Numbered from the stretch's first letter, positions 51,913 through 63,841 are shown. The stretch: DNA of 64,000 bases from Mesoflavibacter sp. (GCA_017792345.1 CP051228.1:4122148-4186147), one strand, 5' to 3'. The notes: generated from the letters alone by a model not told the origin. A program made the numbers and translations.

Positions 51913-53289
51913 TTAGAAATATTCGAGCCTTACGGCGAACATCTTTTCCATCTTCTTAACGGCCTGGGCGGCGGCCAGAAGGACCACACGGTCCTTGGCG
52001 CGCACCACGGTGTCCGGCCGCGGGATGATGACCTCCTCGCCGCGGATGATCGCGCCGACAATGACGCCGCTGGGCAGTTTGGCGTCCTTCAGCTGTTCCC
52101 CGACAAGGCTGGAGGTTTCCATCGCCTCCGCCTCGATCAGTTCGGCGAAGCCGTCGCGCAGACTGTGGACTTGACGGATCCGGCCGCGGCGGACGTGCTG
52201 CAGGATCGTCGAGGCGGTGATCTCGCGGGGGCTGACGACGACATCGATGCCAAGCGTCGTGATCAGCGGCCCATAGGAGTTCTTGTTGACCAGCGTGATC
52301 GCCCGGTCGACGCCGTAACGTTTGCAGAGCAACGAACAGAGGATGTTGGTTTCATCGTCATCGGTCACCGCGACCACGGCCTCGGTGTTCCGGATTCCCG
52401 CTTCTTCCAGAATTTCGTGGTCCAGCGCGTCGCCTTGAATGACGACGGTCGTCGGCAGTGCCTCCGCGACCTTGCGGGCCTGGGCCTTGTCCATTTCGAC
52501 GATCTTGGCGGAATAGCCGTCGCTGCTGGCTTCCAGCTCCCCGGCCAGGGTCGTGCCGATATTGCCGCCGCCGATCACCAGGATCCGGCGGGCCTCCTTC
52601 TCGTCATGGCCGAAGACCGTCATCGCGCGCGGTACGTGGCCCGTCTCGGCGATGAAATAGACTTCGTCCCCCGGCAGCATCTGGTCGTTGGACGACGGGA
52701 TCAGCATGGTCTCGTCCCGGAAGATCGCCATGACGGTGATGTTCAGATCGGGGAAAAGCGATGTGAGCTGACGCAGGGGCGTATGGATCACCGGGCAGGT
52801 ATCGGTGCAGCGTACGCCAATCACCCGGACCTTGTCGTCGCCCATCCGGATCATATCGAAGGCGCCGGGCGCGCGAATGCGCCGCGCGATGGCGCGGGCC
52901 ACCTCGATCTCCGGCGAAATGATGACGTCGATCGGCAGTTGGTCGCGCGCGAACAGGTTCGACCAGATCGGATTGAGATAGCTCTGCTGTCGGATACGGG
53001 CGATCTTGGTCGGCACATTGAACAGGGAATGCGCGACCTGACAGGCGATCATGTTGACCTCGTCCGCGAAGGTCACGGCGATCAGCATGTTCGCATCCGC
53101 GGCCCCTGCCCGCTCCAGCACGTCCGGATGGGAGGCATGGCCGACAAAGGCCTGCACGTCCAACTGGTCGTTGATCTTTCCGATCAGTTCGGGGGATTGG
53201 TCGACGACGGTGACATCGTTGTCCTCGCCCGACAGATAGCGCGCAATGTGGAAGCCGACCTGGCCGGCACCGCAAATAACGACTTTCAT
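51913..53289 (-). CDS. trkA: Trk system potassium transporter subunit TrkA
   Basis: The peripheral NAD-binding gating subunit of Trk/Ktr potassium uptake. The 458-residue protein has two RCK units. The first Rossmann motif is ICGAGQVGFHIARYL (4-18) and the second VIGGGNIGTTLAGEL (about 232-246). Each is followed by a TrkA-C domain, for example LSLREITAS-like and LPSGVIVGAIIRGEEVIIP segments. No trkH/trkG channel gene is in the window. It lies 34 bases after ntrX, a conserved alphaproteobacterial arrangement. Confidence 0.96.
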   Translation of the reverse strand: MKVVICGAGQVGFHIARYLSGEDNDVTVVDQSPELIGKINDQLDVQAFVGHASHPDVLERAGAADANMLIAVTFADEVNMIACQVAHSLFNVPTKIARIRQQSYLNPIWSNLFARDQLPIDVIISPEIEVARAIARRIRAPGAFDMIRMGDDKVRVIGVRCTDTCPVIHTPLRQLTSLFPDLNITVMAIFRDETMLIPSSNDQMLPGDEVYFIAETGHVPRAMTVFGHDEKEARRILVIGGGNIGTTLAGELEASSDGYSAKIVEMDKAQARKVAEALPTTVVIQGDALDHEILEEAGIRNTEAVVAVTDDDETNILCSLLCKRYGVDRAITLVNKNSYGPLITTLGIDVVVSPREITASTILQHVRRGRIRQVHSLRDGFAELIEAEAMETSSLVGEQLKDAKLPSGVIVGAIIRGEEVIIPRPDTVVRAKDRVVLLAAAQAVKKMEKMFAVRLEYF

Positions 53290-53323
53290 AGGTTTCCTCG
53301 TTCAGCCATTCCGGCGGAAGGCG

Positions 53324-54730
53324 TCAGTCCGCGACGTCCTGCTTCACCCTGTTGCTGGCAGCGACGCCCAGGCCTTTCAGCTTCCGGTGCAGCGCGGCAC
53401 GATCCATGCCGACGAATTCGGCCGTCCGGGAGATGTTGCCCCCGAAACGGGCCAGATGAAACACCAGATACTCGCGTTCGAAGGCTTCCCGCGCCTCGCG
53501 CAGCGGCAGCCCCATGACTTCCGGCGCGCGATCCCATCGGGAAACCGTGCTTTCGGCACTGCCGATCGCGGTGGCGACCGCATCCGCGCGGACCGGATCC
53601 TGCGGCCCGCCGGGCGCCATCAGCAGCAGGCGTTCGACGACATTCGCCAGTTCCCAGACGTTGCCGGGCCAGTCATGCCCCTGCAGCGCCGTCAACGCGT
53701 CCGAGGACAGGGCGCGCGGTGACCGCCCCTTGGCGGCGGCCGACCGATCCATGAAATAGGTCGCGAGCAACGGAATGTCCTCACGCCGTTCCGACAAGGG
53801 CGGCACTTGCAACGGGACGACATTCAACCGATAGAACAGGTCCTCGCGGAACTTACCGACGGCAATCAGTTCCGTCAGATCCTGGGACGTCGTCGCCAGG
53901 ACACGGGTGTTCACTTCCACCCAATTGTCGCCCCCGATGCGCTGAAACCGTCTGGAATGCAGGACGCGGACAATCTTCTGCTGGGTCGCCAAGTCCATAT
54001 CGGCGACTTCGTCCAGAAGCAGTGTGCCGCCATGGGCTTCTTCCAGGACGCCAATCTGGCGGCGCCTGTCGGCATTCGCCTCGACCCCGAACAGGGCCGC
54101 TTCCAGCGTGCTTTCGGTCAGCGAGGCGCAGGTCAGGACAACGAACCGGCCGTCCTTGCGCAAGGACCGGCTGTGCAGGACACGGGCGACCGCCCCCTTG
54201 CCGCTGCCCGGCGGGCCGGCGATCAGCACACGGCTGTCGGTCTGCGCCACCTTGTCGATTCCGCGCCGGACTTCTGCAATTGCCGCGGATTTCCCGACCA
54301 GATCGTCCAAAACCGCATAGGGCGAGAGTTTGCGCAGGGATTCGTTTTCATGCTTCAGGCGTGCCTCGGACAGGGCGCGCTCTATGGTCAGCATCAGGAC
54401 ATCGGTCTTGAACGGCTTTGAGATGAAGTCATACGCGCCCTTCTTTGTCGCGTTGACCGCCATATCGAACGTGCCGTGACCGCTGATCATCACCACCGGC
54501 AGGGTCGGATGGTCGCGCCGCACGATTTCCAGGATTTGCAGACCGTCATATTCCGAATTGGCGAGCCAGACATCCAGGATCATCAGTGACGGCTGACGGT
54601 TCGCCACGGCGGCCAATGCATCGGACGAGTTCGACGCCTCGCGGGTTTGATAGCCTTCATCCTCCAGGATGCCAGCGATCTGCATCCGGATATCGGCCTC
54701 GTCGTCGACGATCAGAATGTCGTATGCCAT
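53324..54730 (-). CDS. ntrX: nitrogen response regulator NtrX
   Basis: NtrX is the response regulator of the NtrY-NtrX pair. The 468-residue protein has a receiver domain (ILIVDDEADIR at 4-14, phosphoacceptor in LMILDVWLAN), an AAA+ domain with Walker A GPPGSGKGAV and GGTLLLDEVADMD, and a C-terminal Fis-type helix-turn-helix (GGNISRTAEFVGMDRAALHR). The GAFTGA loop used to contact sigma54 is missing, as known for many alphaproteobacterial NtrX proteins. It starts 1 base after the ntrY stop. Confidence 0.96.
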   Translation of the reverse strand: MAYDILIVDDEADIRMQIAGILEDEGYQTREASNSSDALAAVANRQPSLMILDVWLANSEYDGLQILEIVRRDHPTLPVVMISGHGTFDMAVNATKKGAYDFISKPFKTDVLMLTIERALSEARLKHENESLRKLSPYAVLDDLVGKSAAIAEVRRGIDKVAQTDSRVLIAGPPGSGKGAVARVLHSRSLRKDGRFVVLTCASLTESTLEAALFGVEANADRRRQIGVLEEAHGGTLLLDEVADMDLATQQKIVRVLHSRRFQRIGGDNWVEVNTRVLATTSQDLTELIAVGKFREDLFYRLNVVPLQVPPLSERREDIPLLATYFMDRSAAAKGRSPRALSSDALTALQGHDWPGNVWELANVVERLLLMAPGGPQDPVRADAVATAIGSAESTVSRWDRAPEVMGLPLREAREAFEREYLVFHLARFGGNISRTAEFVGMDRAALHRKLKGLGVAASNRVKQDVAD

Positions 54731-54731
54731 G

Positions 54732-57032
54732 TCAGCCCGCCTCCCCGTGCGGCGGCTTATCGGATGCCGTCTCAAGCGTTTCTATTGGCAGAATGAGGGA
54801 GATCAGGGCACCGCCGCCGGGAGCATCATCCAGATGCAAACTGCCGCCATGGTCTTCCATGATCTTCTTGACGATGGCCAAGCCCAGGCCCGTCCCCTTC
54901 TTCCGGGTTGTCACATAGGGCTCGGTCAGACGTTCCCGCTCCGCTGTCGGCAAGCCCTTCCCGTTGTCTTGAATCGCAATGCGAACATGCCTGTCGTCGG
55001 CCTCGATTGAAAGCCCTATACGGCCTTTCGGCTCGTCGTCGGGCGAACGCCCTTCCGCCTCGGCCTGCTCCCGGCGCCCTTCAATGGCGTCATGGGCGTT
55101 CTGCAGCAGATTGGTCATTACCTGGCTGAGCTGTCGCCCGTCGCAACGGATGACCAGCGGCGTTTCCGGTCCGACGAAATCGTACACGACCTCGGCATTC
55201 GCATTGCGCTGCAGGAACAGCGATTGGCGGCAGATATCGACGATATCCTGGTCACGCATGGTCGGCGCGGGCATTCGCGCGAAGGACGAGAACTCGTCGA
55301 CCATGCGTCCGATATCGTCGACCTGTCGGACAATCGTGTCGATACAGGTTTCGAAGACATGCGGGTCGGTGGTGATTTCCTTGCGATACTTCCGCTTCAG
55401 ACGCTCTGCCGAAAGCTGGATCGGTGTCAGCGGATTCTTGATTTCATGCGCGATCCGGCGCGCTACATCGGCCCAGGCCGCCTTGCGCTGCGCCGATACC
55501 AGGGGCGAGACATCGTCGAAGGTCGCGACATAGCCCTGCACCTGCCCCGCCTCCTGTTCGATCACGATGCGCACGAACAGCGTCCGGGTCTCGCCCTGCA
55601 CGGTCAGACGGATTTGGGCCTCCACGGGGCGCCCCGGCGTCGAGTTGCGCGCCAGTTCCATGGGTTCCTGCAGTTCCGGCAGAATGTCGGTCAGTTTCTC
55701 CCCGATCAGGGCATGCGGAGCCATGGCCAGCAACTCGCTGGCCCGCCGGTTTGGCAGGTCGATGCGCCCGTTCCGGTCCAGCCCCAGAACGCCCGCGCTG
55801 ACGCCGGACAGGACCGCTTCCGAGAAGCGGCGGCGGCCGTCAATCTGGCGGTTCGCCTCCATCAATTCATTATGTTGGGACCGAAGCTGCGATGTCATTC
55901 GGTTGAAGGCGCGGCTCAACAGGGCCAACTCGTCCTCGCCGGCGATTTCCGACACCCGCGCATCCAGGTCCCCTGCCCGGACCTGTTCCGTCGCGCCGAT
56001 CAACGCACTGATCGGGGCGGTCAGTTGGGTGGCGAGCGTCAGCCCGATCCAGATCGCCGAGAGCAACAGCAATAGCGCGACCACGACGAAGGCGAGCGCA
56101 AAGGAAAGCTGGATATCGACGCGCTGGGTTTCCAGCCGTTCGAACTGCGCCGCCGCGCCGCGGACCTGCTCGATCCGGGACAGGACCTGCGGATCGACCA
56201 GCCGGCCGATGTAAAGATACATATCCGCGAAAGCGTCCAGTTTCAGCAGCGCTCGAACGCGGTCGTCCGCCCCTCCTGTCAGAACGACGATTTCGCCGTT
56301 CGATGCGGCCAGAAGGTCGCGGGAATCGATCGGTTCGAACTCAAGGACGATGGTCAGTCCGGCACGCGCCAGCACTTCCCGGGTCGTGCCTTGAAAGACG
56401 ATGGCTTCACTGAGTTCCCGGACGCGCCGCTGAATTTCCAGGGTCCGGTTGAACAGCGGCGGATTGATCTGCAATTGCCGGGCGTCGCGGTTGAGGTCCC
56501 GTGCCATACGCAGGGCGTCCGCGCGGATATTGTTCCGGTGTTCGACCAGATAGGCTTCCGCCACCGCGCGGCTTTCATTGACCGCGGTGCGCACGCGTTC
56601 GCTGAACCAGCTCTCGATCCCCAGATCGAAGAACAGCAGCGAAAATGTCGATACGATGATGGCCGGCGTGACGGACAGGGCTGCGAACAGCGCCACCAAA
56701 CGAACATGCAGCCGCGATCCGGCGGACCCTCGCCGCCGCTCCGACCACAGGGCCACGATGCGCCGGGCGACGATGAAACCCAACAGCAGCATGATCACCA
56801 GGTCGACATAGACCATGATGACGAGCGTATCCGCGTCGCCGCCCAGGGGCGGTACACCGGTAAAGGCCGCATACGTCCCGAACCCGGCCAGGACGGCCAG
56901 CGACATCAGGGCAATACCAAGAATACGGGACAGGCGCTTGGATCCGGAAATGCGCTCCATCCGCGCCGCCAGACCGCCCTTGCGGACGGTCGGTTCGTCC
57001 GCATTGAGCGGCATCTGTCCAGAATCCTTCAT
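54732..57032 (-). CDS. ntrY: nitrogen sensor histidine kinase NtrY
   Basis: A membrane-bound sensor kinase of about 766 residues. The N-terminal part has several transmembrane helices (ILGIALMSLAVLAGFGTYAAF, then TLVIMVYVDLVIMLLLGFIV and others) flanking an extracytoplasmic region. A HAMP segment follows (LTAPISALIGATEQVRAGDL), then a PAS domain, the H-box DVARRIAHEIKNPLTPIQLS, and ATPase motifs (MTNLLQNAHDAIEG, GKGLP, KGTGLGLAIVKKI). The start is uncertain among 57014, 57032/57035 and GTG at 57071. It pairs with ntrX immediately downstream. Confidence 0.94.
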   Translation of the reverse strand: MKDSGQMPLNADEPTVRKGGLAARMERISGSKRLSRILGIALMSLAVLAGFGTYAAFTGVPPLGGDADTLVIMVYVDLVIMLLLGFIVARRIVALWSERRRGSAGSRLHVRLVALFAALSVTPAIIVSTFSLLFFDLGIESWFSERVRTAVNESRAVAEAYLVEHRNNIRADALRMARDLNRDARQLQINPPLFNRTLEIQRRVRELSEAIVFQGTTREVLARAGLTIVLEFEPIDSRDLLAASNGEIVVLTGGADDRVRALLKLDAFADMYLYIGRLVDPQVLSRIEQVRGAAAQFERLETQRVDIQLSFALAFVVVALLLLLSAIWIGLTLATQLTAPISALIGATEQVRAGDLDARVSEIAGEDELALLSRAFNRMTSQLRSQHNELMEANRQIDGRRRFSEAVLSGVSAGVLGLDRNGRIDLPNRRASELLAMAPHALIGEKLTDILPELQEPMELARNSTPGRPVEAQIRLTVQGETRTLFVRIVIEQEAGQVQGYVATFDDVSPLVSAQRKAAWADVARRIAHEIKNPLTPIQLSAERLKRKYRKEITTDPHVFETCIDTIVRQVDDIGRMVDEFSSFARMPAPTMRDQDIVDICRQSLFLQRNANAEVVYDFVGPETPLVIRCDGRQLSQVMTNLLQNAHDAIEGRREQAEAEGRSPDDEPKGRIGLSIEADDRHVRIAIQDNGKGLPTAERERLTEPYVTTRKKGTGLGLAIVKKIMEDHGGSLHLDDAPGGGALISLILPIETLETASDKPPHGEAG

Positions 57033-57095
57033 CATCGCCGGGACAGGTTTAGCATGAGTTGTCCTGGACACGGCAAGCGCGATTGCGTGTCAAAG

Positions 57096-58553
<1,458 letters not shown>

Positions 58554-58555
58554 GA

Positions 58556-59698
58556 TCAACCGCCCTTTCCGCCGCCCAATTGCGCATTATCGCGCAAGAC
58601 CGGCATCATGACATTGAATTGCGTCCGGCGCGGTCGGCTTTCGAAGTCGATGACCCCGCCATGTTCGGATACCAGCTTCGCGACCAGGGCGAGGCCCAGA
58701 CCGGAACCGCCTGATTTCGTGGTGATAAACGGTTCGAACAGATGCGGGCGCAGGTCGTCCGGTATGCCGGGGCCGTTGTCGCGGATCGAAATCACCAGCG
58801 GCAGATGCATCCGCGCCTCGATCCCCGGCACCGCCAGCCGGATACCGTGGCGATAGGCCGTCGAGACGGTGATCTCGCCCTCCGGCGCTTCCCCGTCCGA
58901 CGCGGCCTCGGCGGCGTTCTTCACGAGGTTCAGGAAGATCTGCACCAATTGGTCACGATCGCCCAGAACCGGCGGCAGCGACGGATCATAGGATGCGACG
59001 AGGCGCATCCCGCTGGCGAAACCGTTTCGCGCGATCTCCAGAACCCGGTCCAGGACCTCGTGAATGTTGACCGGGCTACGTTCCAGATTGGGCCGGTCCG
59101 AGAAAATCTCCATCCGGTCCAGCAGTTTGACGATACGGTCGGTTTCTTCCGTGATCAGCTTGGTGAGCTGGCGGTCTTCCGCCGGAACCATGGATTCCAG
59201 CAACTGGGCCGCACCGCGAATGCCCGACAGCGGATTCTTGACCTCATGCGCCAGCATCGCGGCCAGTGCGGTCACGGACCGGACGGCGCCCCGCTGGGTC
59301 AGCGCATGGTCGATCTTCCCGGCGATGGAGTGTTCCTTGATCGTGATCACTACACTGTCGCGCCGGTCCGTCAGTGGGGCCGCGTCGACGGTGACGGTAT
59401 GATTGCCGATGCGCGGCGTCGAAAGGCGTACGCCATGGACGGTCATGGAACTGCCGACCCGCCGGGCCCGGTCGACTGCCGCCAGGATCGGGCTGTCATG
59501 TGGGATAAGGTCCTGCAGGTTCACACCGCGCAGGACCGCTTCCGACCCTTGCAGGAAGCTCTGTCCGGCCGCGTTCAGGAAGGTGACGTTCCCCGAACCG
59601 TCGACGACGATGACCGGTTCCGGCAGGGAATCCATGATGCTTTCGACACTGGGGCGGTCGGTCCCGCCGCCGAACGTGTTCTTTATCGCTTTCAACAT
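58556..59698 (-). CDS. ntrB: nitrogen regulation histidine kinase NtrB
   Basis: NtrB (GlnL) phosphorylates or dephosphorylates NtrC under PII control. The 380-residue soluble kinase has an N-terminal PAS domain ([20 protein letters not shown]), the H-box [20 protein letters not shown], and ATPase motifs ([39 protein letters not shown]). The start codon overlaps the dusB stop by one base (TGATG). Confidence 0.97.
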   Translation of the reverse strand: MLKAIKNTFGGGTDRPSVESIMDSLPEPVIVVDGSGNVTFLNAAGQSFLQGSEAVLRGVNLQDLIPHDSPILAAVDRARRVGSSMTVHGVRLSTPRIGNHTVTVDAAPLTDRRDSVVITIKEHSIAGKIDHALTQRGAVRSVTALAAMLAHEVKNPLSGIRGAAQLLESMVPAEDRQLTKLITEETDRIVKLLDRMEIFSDRPNLERSPVNIHEVLDRVLEIARNGFASGMRLVASYDPSLPPVLGDRDQLVQIFLNLVKNAAEAASDGEAPEGEITVSTAYRHGIRLAVPGIEARMHLPLVISIRDNGPGIPDDLRPHLFEPFITTKSGGSGLGLALVAKLVSEHGGVIDFESRPRRTQFNVMMPVLRDNAQLGGGKGG

Positions 59699-60723
59699 CA
59701 GGCCGCCTTACCCAGTTCCGACGCAGCATCGAAAGCGCGCCGAACGGCCTGCGCCACCTCGGCCGGTGTTTCTGCGGCCATGGCCTCGGCGCGCAACGCT
59801 GCCGCTCCCGGGACATCCGCAATCGACCAGGCAATATGTTTGCGCGCCATCCGCAGTCCCCTCTCCGCGCCGTGATACCGCAGGATTTCGTCCAGGTGCC
59901 ACAGCAGGAGGTCGCATCGCCGGACATGCCCTGGCTCCGCGCGTCTTTCCCCTGTGCGCATGTATGCCGCCATATGCCCCAGGAACCACGGGCGTCCCTG
60001 GGCGGCGCGCCCGATCATGATCCCGTCCGCGCCGGATTCCGCCAGGCACCGGTCGGCGGCGTCGTAGTCGATGATGTCGCCATTGGCGATGACAGGGATC
60101 GATACCGCCTCTTTCACCGTCCGGATGAACGACCAATCGGCGCTGCCGGTATACTTTTGTTCGCGGGTCCGTCCATGAACCGTGATCAGGCGCACCCCCG
60201 CGCCTTCCGCGCGATAGGCGAATTCAGGGGCGTTGCGGCTGTCCAGGTCCCAGCCGGTGCGCATCTTGACGGTCACCGGTCGGTCCACGGCGGCAACCAC
60301 GGCGTCGACGATCCGGACGGCCTGGTCCAAATCGCGCATCAACGCCGATCCGCATAGCTTGCGCGTCACCTTCTTGGCCGGACAGCCGAAATTCAGATCG
60401 ACGATATCGGCACCCAGATCCACGCAAAGGCGTGCCGCTTCCGCCATGACCGACGGATCGTGGCCGGCCAGTTGAACGATATGCGGGGTGCCGTCTCCGG
60501 CTGTTTCCGCCCGTTTCAGCGTTCCGCGGGTCTCGCGAATGGCCTCGCCGCTGGCGATCATCTCCGATACGACAACGGGTGCGCCGAGCGCCTGCGCGAC
60601 GGTACGAAACGGCAGATCGGTGACACCGGACATCGGTGCCAGATAGACCGGAACAGGAATAGCCACAGGCCCAACGGAAATGGGCGCGCGCTTCGGATAG
60701 GTGCCGATATTTTGCGCAAGCAT
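59698..60723 (-). CDS. dusB: tRNA-dihydrouridine synthase DusB (NifR3)
   Basis: An FMN-dependent enzyme that reduces uridine in the tRNA D-loop. The 341-residue TIM-barrel protein has [20 protein letters not shown], the catalytic cysteine in [27 protein letters not shown], and [14 protein letters not shown]. In alphaproteobacteria this gene heads the ntrBC operon and was first named nifR3. The same order holds here, with a one-base overlap to ntrB. Confidence 0.96.
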   Translation of the reverse strand: MLAQNIGTYPKRAPISVGPVAIPVPVYLAPMSGVTDLPFRTVAQALGAPVVVSEMIASGEAIRETRGTLKRAETAGDGTPHIVQLAGHDPSVMAEAARLCVDLGADIVDLNFGCPAKKVTRKLCGSALMRDLDQAVRIVDAVVAAVDRPVTVKMRTGWDLDSRNAPEFAYRAEGAGVRLITVHGRTREQKYTGSADWSFIRTVKEAVSIPVIANGDIIDYDAADRCLAESGADGIMIGRAAQGRPWFLGHMAAYMRTGERRAEPGHVRRCDLLLWHLDEILRYHGAERGLRMARKHIAWSIADVPGAAALRAEAMAAETPAEVAQAVRRAFDAASELGKAA

Positions 60724-60820
60724 CGTGTTCGCTCAAACTTTAGGCAGTTTCCCCGACAGCGCTTGTACCCCCGCCGGGAACGAACCGCCAGTGGTAAATC
60801 TGACGCATGGCGCCCCAGGT

Positions 60821-61615
60821 TCAGCCGATCAGGATGTCGGAAACGAATTTCACGCCCGGATAGGCCATCGTCACCAGCAGATAGGAGATCATAACGATCC
60901 GCGCGGCGCGACGGCCCCGCAATCCACTGAACCGCTGAACGATCAGCAAGATCCCGATCACGACAAAGGCCGCCAAGGTTAAAAGCGTCTTGTGATCGGC
61001 CTCCAGAAGTGGCTGGGCGCGTTGAACATGGATGGCGATACCGGAGGCCAAGCCGAGACCCAGAACGGCTTCGGATAGGAACATCAACCGGTCCTGCAGG
61101 CGTTCGCTCTCCGCCACCGGAGGCAATAGCGCGGCCAGACCGTTGGTCGTTTTGGATTTCAGCGACCGTTCCTTCAGGAACACCGCCAAGGCGGCGACGG
61201 CGGCCACCGTGATCAGGGCATAGGTGGCGACGGCCACGGCGATATGTGCCGCCAGCCAGGGCCCCGGCGATTCCGGCATCGGGCGGCCGCCATGTCCGAC
61301 CAGGATCGCAACCAGGATGGACAGCCCCAGATAAGGCAGAACGAGCGCCGCCATTTTGCGCGCCGTTCGGGAAATTGCGGCAAGGGCGCTGAACAGGATC
61401 AAGGTCGCGGCCGCCGAAACCCAGATGGTGAAGGAAAAATCCGTGCGCCATCCGGACCGCGCGGCCAGAACACACAGCAGGACCGGCCCCGCGACGGCCA
61501 GGGCCAAAGCGGGCAACAGCAGCCGTTTTTCGCCGTCCCTGCGCACGGCCAGCCATAGGGCCGGCAGCAGGCACGCCAACGCGGCGGTTTGAAAGATCAG
61601 CGACTCCGCTAGCAT
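60821..61615 (-). CDS. CcsA-type cytochrome c assembly membrane protein (YpjD-like)
   Basis: A 264-residue integral membrane protein with about eight hydrophobic segments. The family signature lies in GPWLAAHIAVAVATYALITVA and HKTLLTLAAFVVIGILLI, which carry the histidines of the CcmC/CcsA heme-handling fold. The tryptophan-rich WWD motif of true CcsA is not obvious. It may be the uncharacterised YpjD branch often found next to the signal-recognition-particle gene. It is divergent from ispDF. Confidence 0.85.
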   Translation of the reverse strand: MLAESLIFQTAALACLLPALWLAVRRDGEKRLLLPALALAVAGPVLLCVLAARSGWRTDFSFTIWVSAAATLILFSALAAISRTARKMAALVLPYLGLSILVAILVGHGGRPMPESPGPWLAAHIAVAVATYALITVAAVAALAVFLKERSLKSKTTNGLAALLPPVAESERLQDRLMFLSEAVLGLGLASGIAIHVQRAQPLLEADHKTLLTLAAFVVIGILLIVQRFSGLRGRRAARIVMISYLLVTMAYPGVKFVSDILIG

Positions 61616-61683
61616 GCCGCGCTATATATCACCGGGCGACCCGCCCTGAAACGCCTTCCTATGCGTCCCGTTAGCGAGCCTTC

Positions 61684-62883
61684 ATGCCGTCTTCAGTCGA
61701 AACGCGCCCACCCCCCTTTCACGCCGTTATCGTGGCCGCCGGAAAAGGCGTCCGGGCCGGCGGCGGACTTCCCAAGCAATATCGGCCGGTCGGCGGCCTC
61801 CCGCTGATCCGAAGAACGGTGGAAGCCTTTTTGCGGCATCCCGCCTGCGGTCATGTCGTTCTGGTGATCGGTGACGGTCAGGCGGAGATATGCCGTGAGG
61901 CTCTCGGGCCTGCCTGGGATCGGGTCGTGACCGTGACCGGCGGGGCGAGCCGACAGATTTCGGTCCGCTCCGGCCTGACTGCTCTGGCGGGCATGGTTGA
62001 CCAGGAAGATACCGTTCTTATCCATGACGGCGCCCGTCCGTTCGTTTCTACCCGCGTGATCGATGCGGTGCTTGAGGGCGTGCGGCCGGACGGAGGCGCC
62101 CTGCCCGGCCTGCCGGTGATCGATACCCTGAAGGCGGTCCCGGGTGGGGATACTGTCACAGGGACCATCCCGCGCGATGGCTTGTACCGCGCACAGACCC
62201 CGCAAGGCTTTCCCTTGGGGGCTATCCTGGCCGCTCATCAATCGGCGTCGGCCGAGGTCACGGACGATGCGGCATTGTTCGAACAGGCGGGCAAACCGGT
62301 CTGGATCGTTCCGGGCGACCCTGCGAATGTGAAACTGACCACCGAAGAGGATTTCAGCGCCGCGGAGGATCGATTGGCCGCTTTGATGGAAACCCGAACG
62401 GGAATGGGCTTCGACGTCCACCGGTTCGCCCCCGGCGACGGCGTTTGGCTGTGTGGGGTCTTTGTCCCCCATGACCGGCGCTTGGACGGGCACAGCGACG
62501 CCGATGTCGGCCTGCATGCGATCACGGATGCCCTGCTGGGTGCGATCGGCGACGGCGATATTGGCAGCCACTTTCCACCGAGCGACCCGCAATGGCGCGG
62601 TGCATCCTCCGATCGTTTCCTGCGCCATGCGGCCGATCTCGTCGCGGCGGCCGGCGGTCAAATCCGGCATGTCGATGCGACGATCATCTGCGAAAGGCCG
62701 AAGGTCGGACCTCATCGCGATGCCATGCGTGCGCGAGTCGCCGATATCTTGGCGATCGCTCCCGGGCGGGTCTCCGTCAAGGCGACGACGACGGAAAAGC
62801 TTGGGTTCACGGGGCGCGGAGAGGGTATTGCTTGCCAGGCCATTGCGACGGTCGCCCTGTCGGCCGGCGGAGACGATCATTGA
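61684..62883 (+). CDS. ispDF: bifunctional IspD-IspF (MEP isoprenoid pathway)
   Basis: A 399-residue fusion. Residues 1 to about 235 are the IspD cytidylyltransferase, which makes CDP-methylerythritol. It has VAAGKGVRAGGGLPKQY, HDGARPFVSTRVI and LYRAQTPQGFPL. Residues 238-399 are IspF, which makes MEcPP. It has GMGFDVHRF, the zinc ligands in DGHSDADVGLHAITDALLG, GDIGSHFPPSD and VKATTTEKLGFTGRGEGIA. This fusion is typical of alphaproteobacteria. The stop overlaps the pgpA start (TTGA). Confidence 0.97.
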   Translation: MPSSVETRPPPFHAVIVAAGKGVRAGGGLPKQYRPVGGLPLIRRTVEAFLRHPACGHVVLVIGDGQAEICREALGPAWDRVVTVTGGASRQISVRSGLTALAGMVDQEDTVLIHDGARPFVSTRVIDAVLEGVRPDGGALPGLPVIDTLKAVPGGDTVTGTIPRDGLYRAQTPQGFPLGAILAAHQSASAEVTDDAALFEQAGKPVWIVPGDPANVKLTTEEDFSAAEDRLAALMETRTGMGFDVHRFAPGDGVWLCGVFVPHDRRLDGHSDADVGLHAITDALLGAIGDGDIGSHFPPSDPQWRGASSDRFLRHAADLVAAAGGQIRHVDATIICERPKVGPHRDAMRARVADILAIAPGRVSVKATTTEKLGFTGRGEGIACQAIATVALSAGGDDH

Positions 62884-63347
62884 ACCGGGTGGCACTTATC
62901 ATAGCCACCTGGTTCGGAAGCGGGTTGTTGCGGCCGATGCCCGGCACTTGGGGCACGGCGGCCGCCCTGCCCTTCGCTTGGGCGATCGCGAGTTTCAGCG
63001 CGCCGGTTTGGCTTTTCGCCGCCGCCGCTACTCTGTTTCCCATCGGCGTTTGGGCCGCGAATCGCTACGACGCGATGAAACAGGCCCATGATTCGTCCGA
63101 AATTGTGGTCGACGAAGTTGTTGGCGTCTGGCTTGTCCTTGCGCTTGTCCCGCCGGATTGGTTTCATTACTTGGTCGGATTTCTGCTATTCCGGGTTTTC
63201 GATATCGCCAAGCCCTGGCCGGTGGGCTGGGTGGACCGGCGGTTGGCCGGCGGGTTGGGCGTCATGGCGGATGATGTCCTGGCCGCGCTCTATGCCATGG
63301 CCGGCATATATGGAATCGGCTGGCTGATCGCTTGGAGTGCCGCGTGA
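62880..63347 (+). CDS. pgpA: phosphatidylglycerophosphatase A
   Basis: PgpA removes the phosphate from phosphatidylglycerol phosphate. The 155-residue membrane protein has ATWFGSGLLRPMPGTWGT (about 8-25), DSSEIVVDEVVGVWL, and FRVFDIAKPWPVGWVDR, the family core. The start is TTG at 62880, overlapping the ispDF stop, with ggaga 7 bases upstream. The open frame reaches much further upstream, but that part lies inside ispDF. Confidence 0.94.
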   Translation: MNRVALIIATWFGSGLLRPMPGTWGTAAALPFAWAIASFSAPVWLFAAAATLFPIGVWAANRYDAMKQAHDSSEIVVDEVVGVWLVLALVPPDWFHYLVGFLLFRVFDIAKPWPVGWVDRRLAGGLGVMADDVLAALYAMAGIYGIGWLIAWSAA

Positions 63348-63841
63348 TGATCGATTCGGAACTCTATGAAATCGCCTCCAAAACCTTGCAGATGTTTCGC
63401 GAGATGGGGGCGACCATTGCCACGGCCGAATCCTGCACCGGTGGCATGATCACGGGCGTCCTGACGGAGGTGCCGGGGTCGTCCGACGTCGTGGACCGCG
63501 GCTTCGTCACCTATACGAATGCTGCCAAGTCGGAAATGCTGGGCGTCGATCCCGATCTCATCGAGGCCCACGGCGCGGTGTCGGCGCAGGTCGCACGCGC
63601 CATGGCGCAGGGCGCGATGCGGAATTGCAGCGCAGAAGTCTGCGTCGCGGTGACCGGTGTGGCCGGTCCGGGACAGTCCGAGAGAAAGCCCGCCGGTCTG
63701 GTCTACATCGCCGGGACCGCCGGAACGGAAATCGAAGTTGAAGAACACCGCTTCATCGGGGACCGGGCCGCGGTGCGGCGCGCGACGGTCGTTGCCGCCC
63801 TGGATTTGGCAATCAGACTGGTGTCCCGAGCACCGGTGTAG
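63347..63841 (+). CDS. CinA-family nicotinamide-nucleotide amidohydrolase
   Basis: A 164-residue single-domain protein matching the C-terminal CinA (PncC) domain, which deamidates NMN. It shows ATIATAESCTGGMITGVLTEV (active serine/cysteine region, about 24-44), YTNAAKSEMLGVD, CVAVTGVAGPGQSERKPAG, and a C-terminal FIGDRAAVRRATV. The start is the ATG at 63347 or the GTG at 63344, both overlapping the pgpA stop. ispDF-pgpA-cinA therefore forms one coupled unit. Confidence 0.94.
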   Translation: MIDSELYEIASKTLQMFREMGATIATAESCTGGMITGVLTEVPGSSDVVDRGFVTYTNAAKSEMLGVDPDLIEAHGAVSAQVARAMAQGAMRNCSAEVCVAVTGVAGPGQSERKPAGLVYIAGTAGTEIEVEEHRFIGDRAAVRRATVVAALDLAIRLVSRAPV

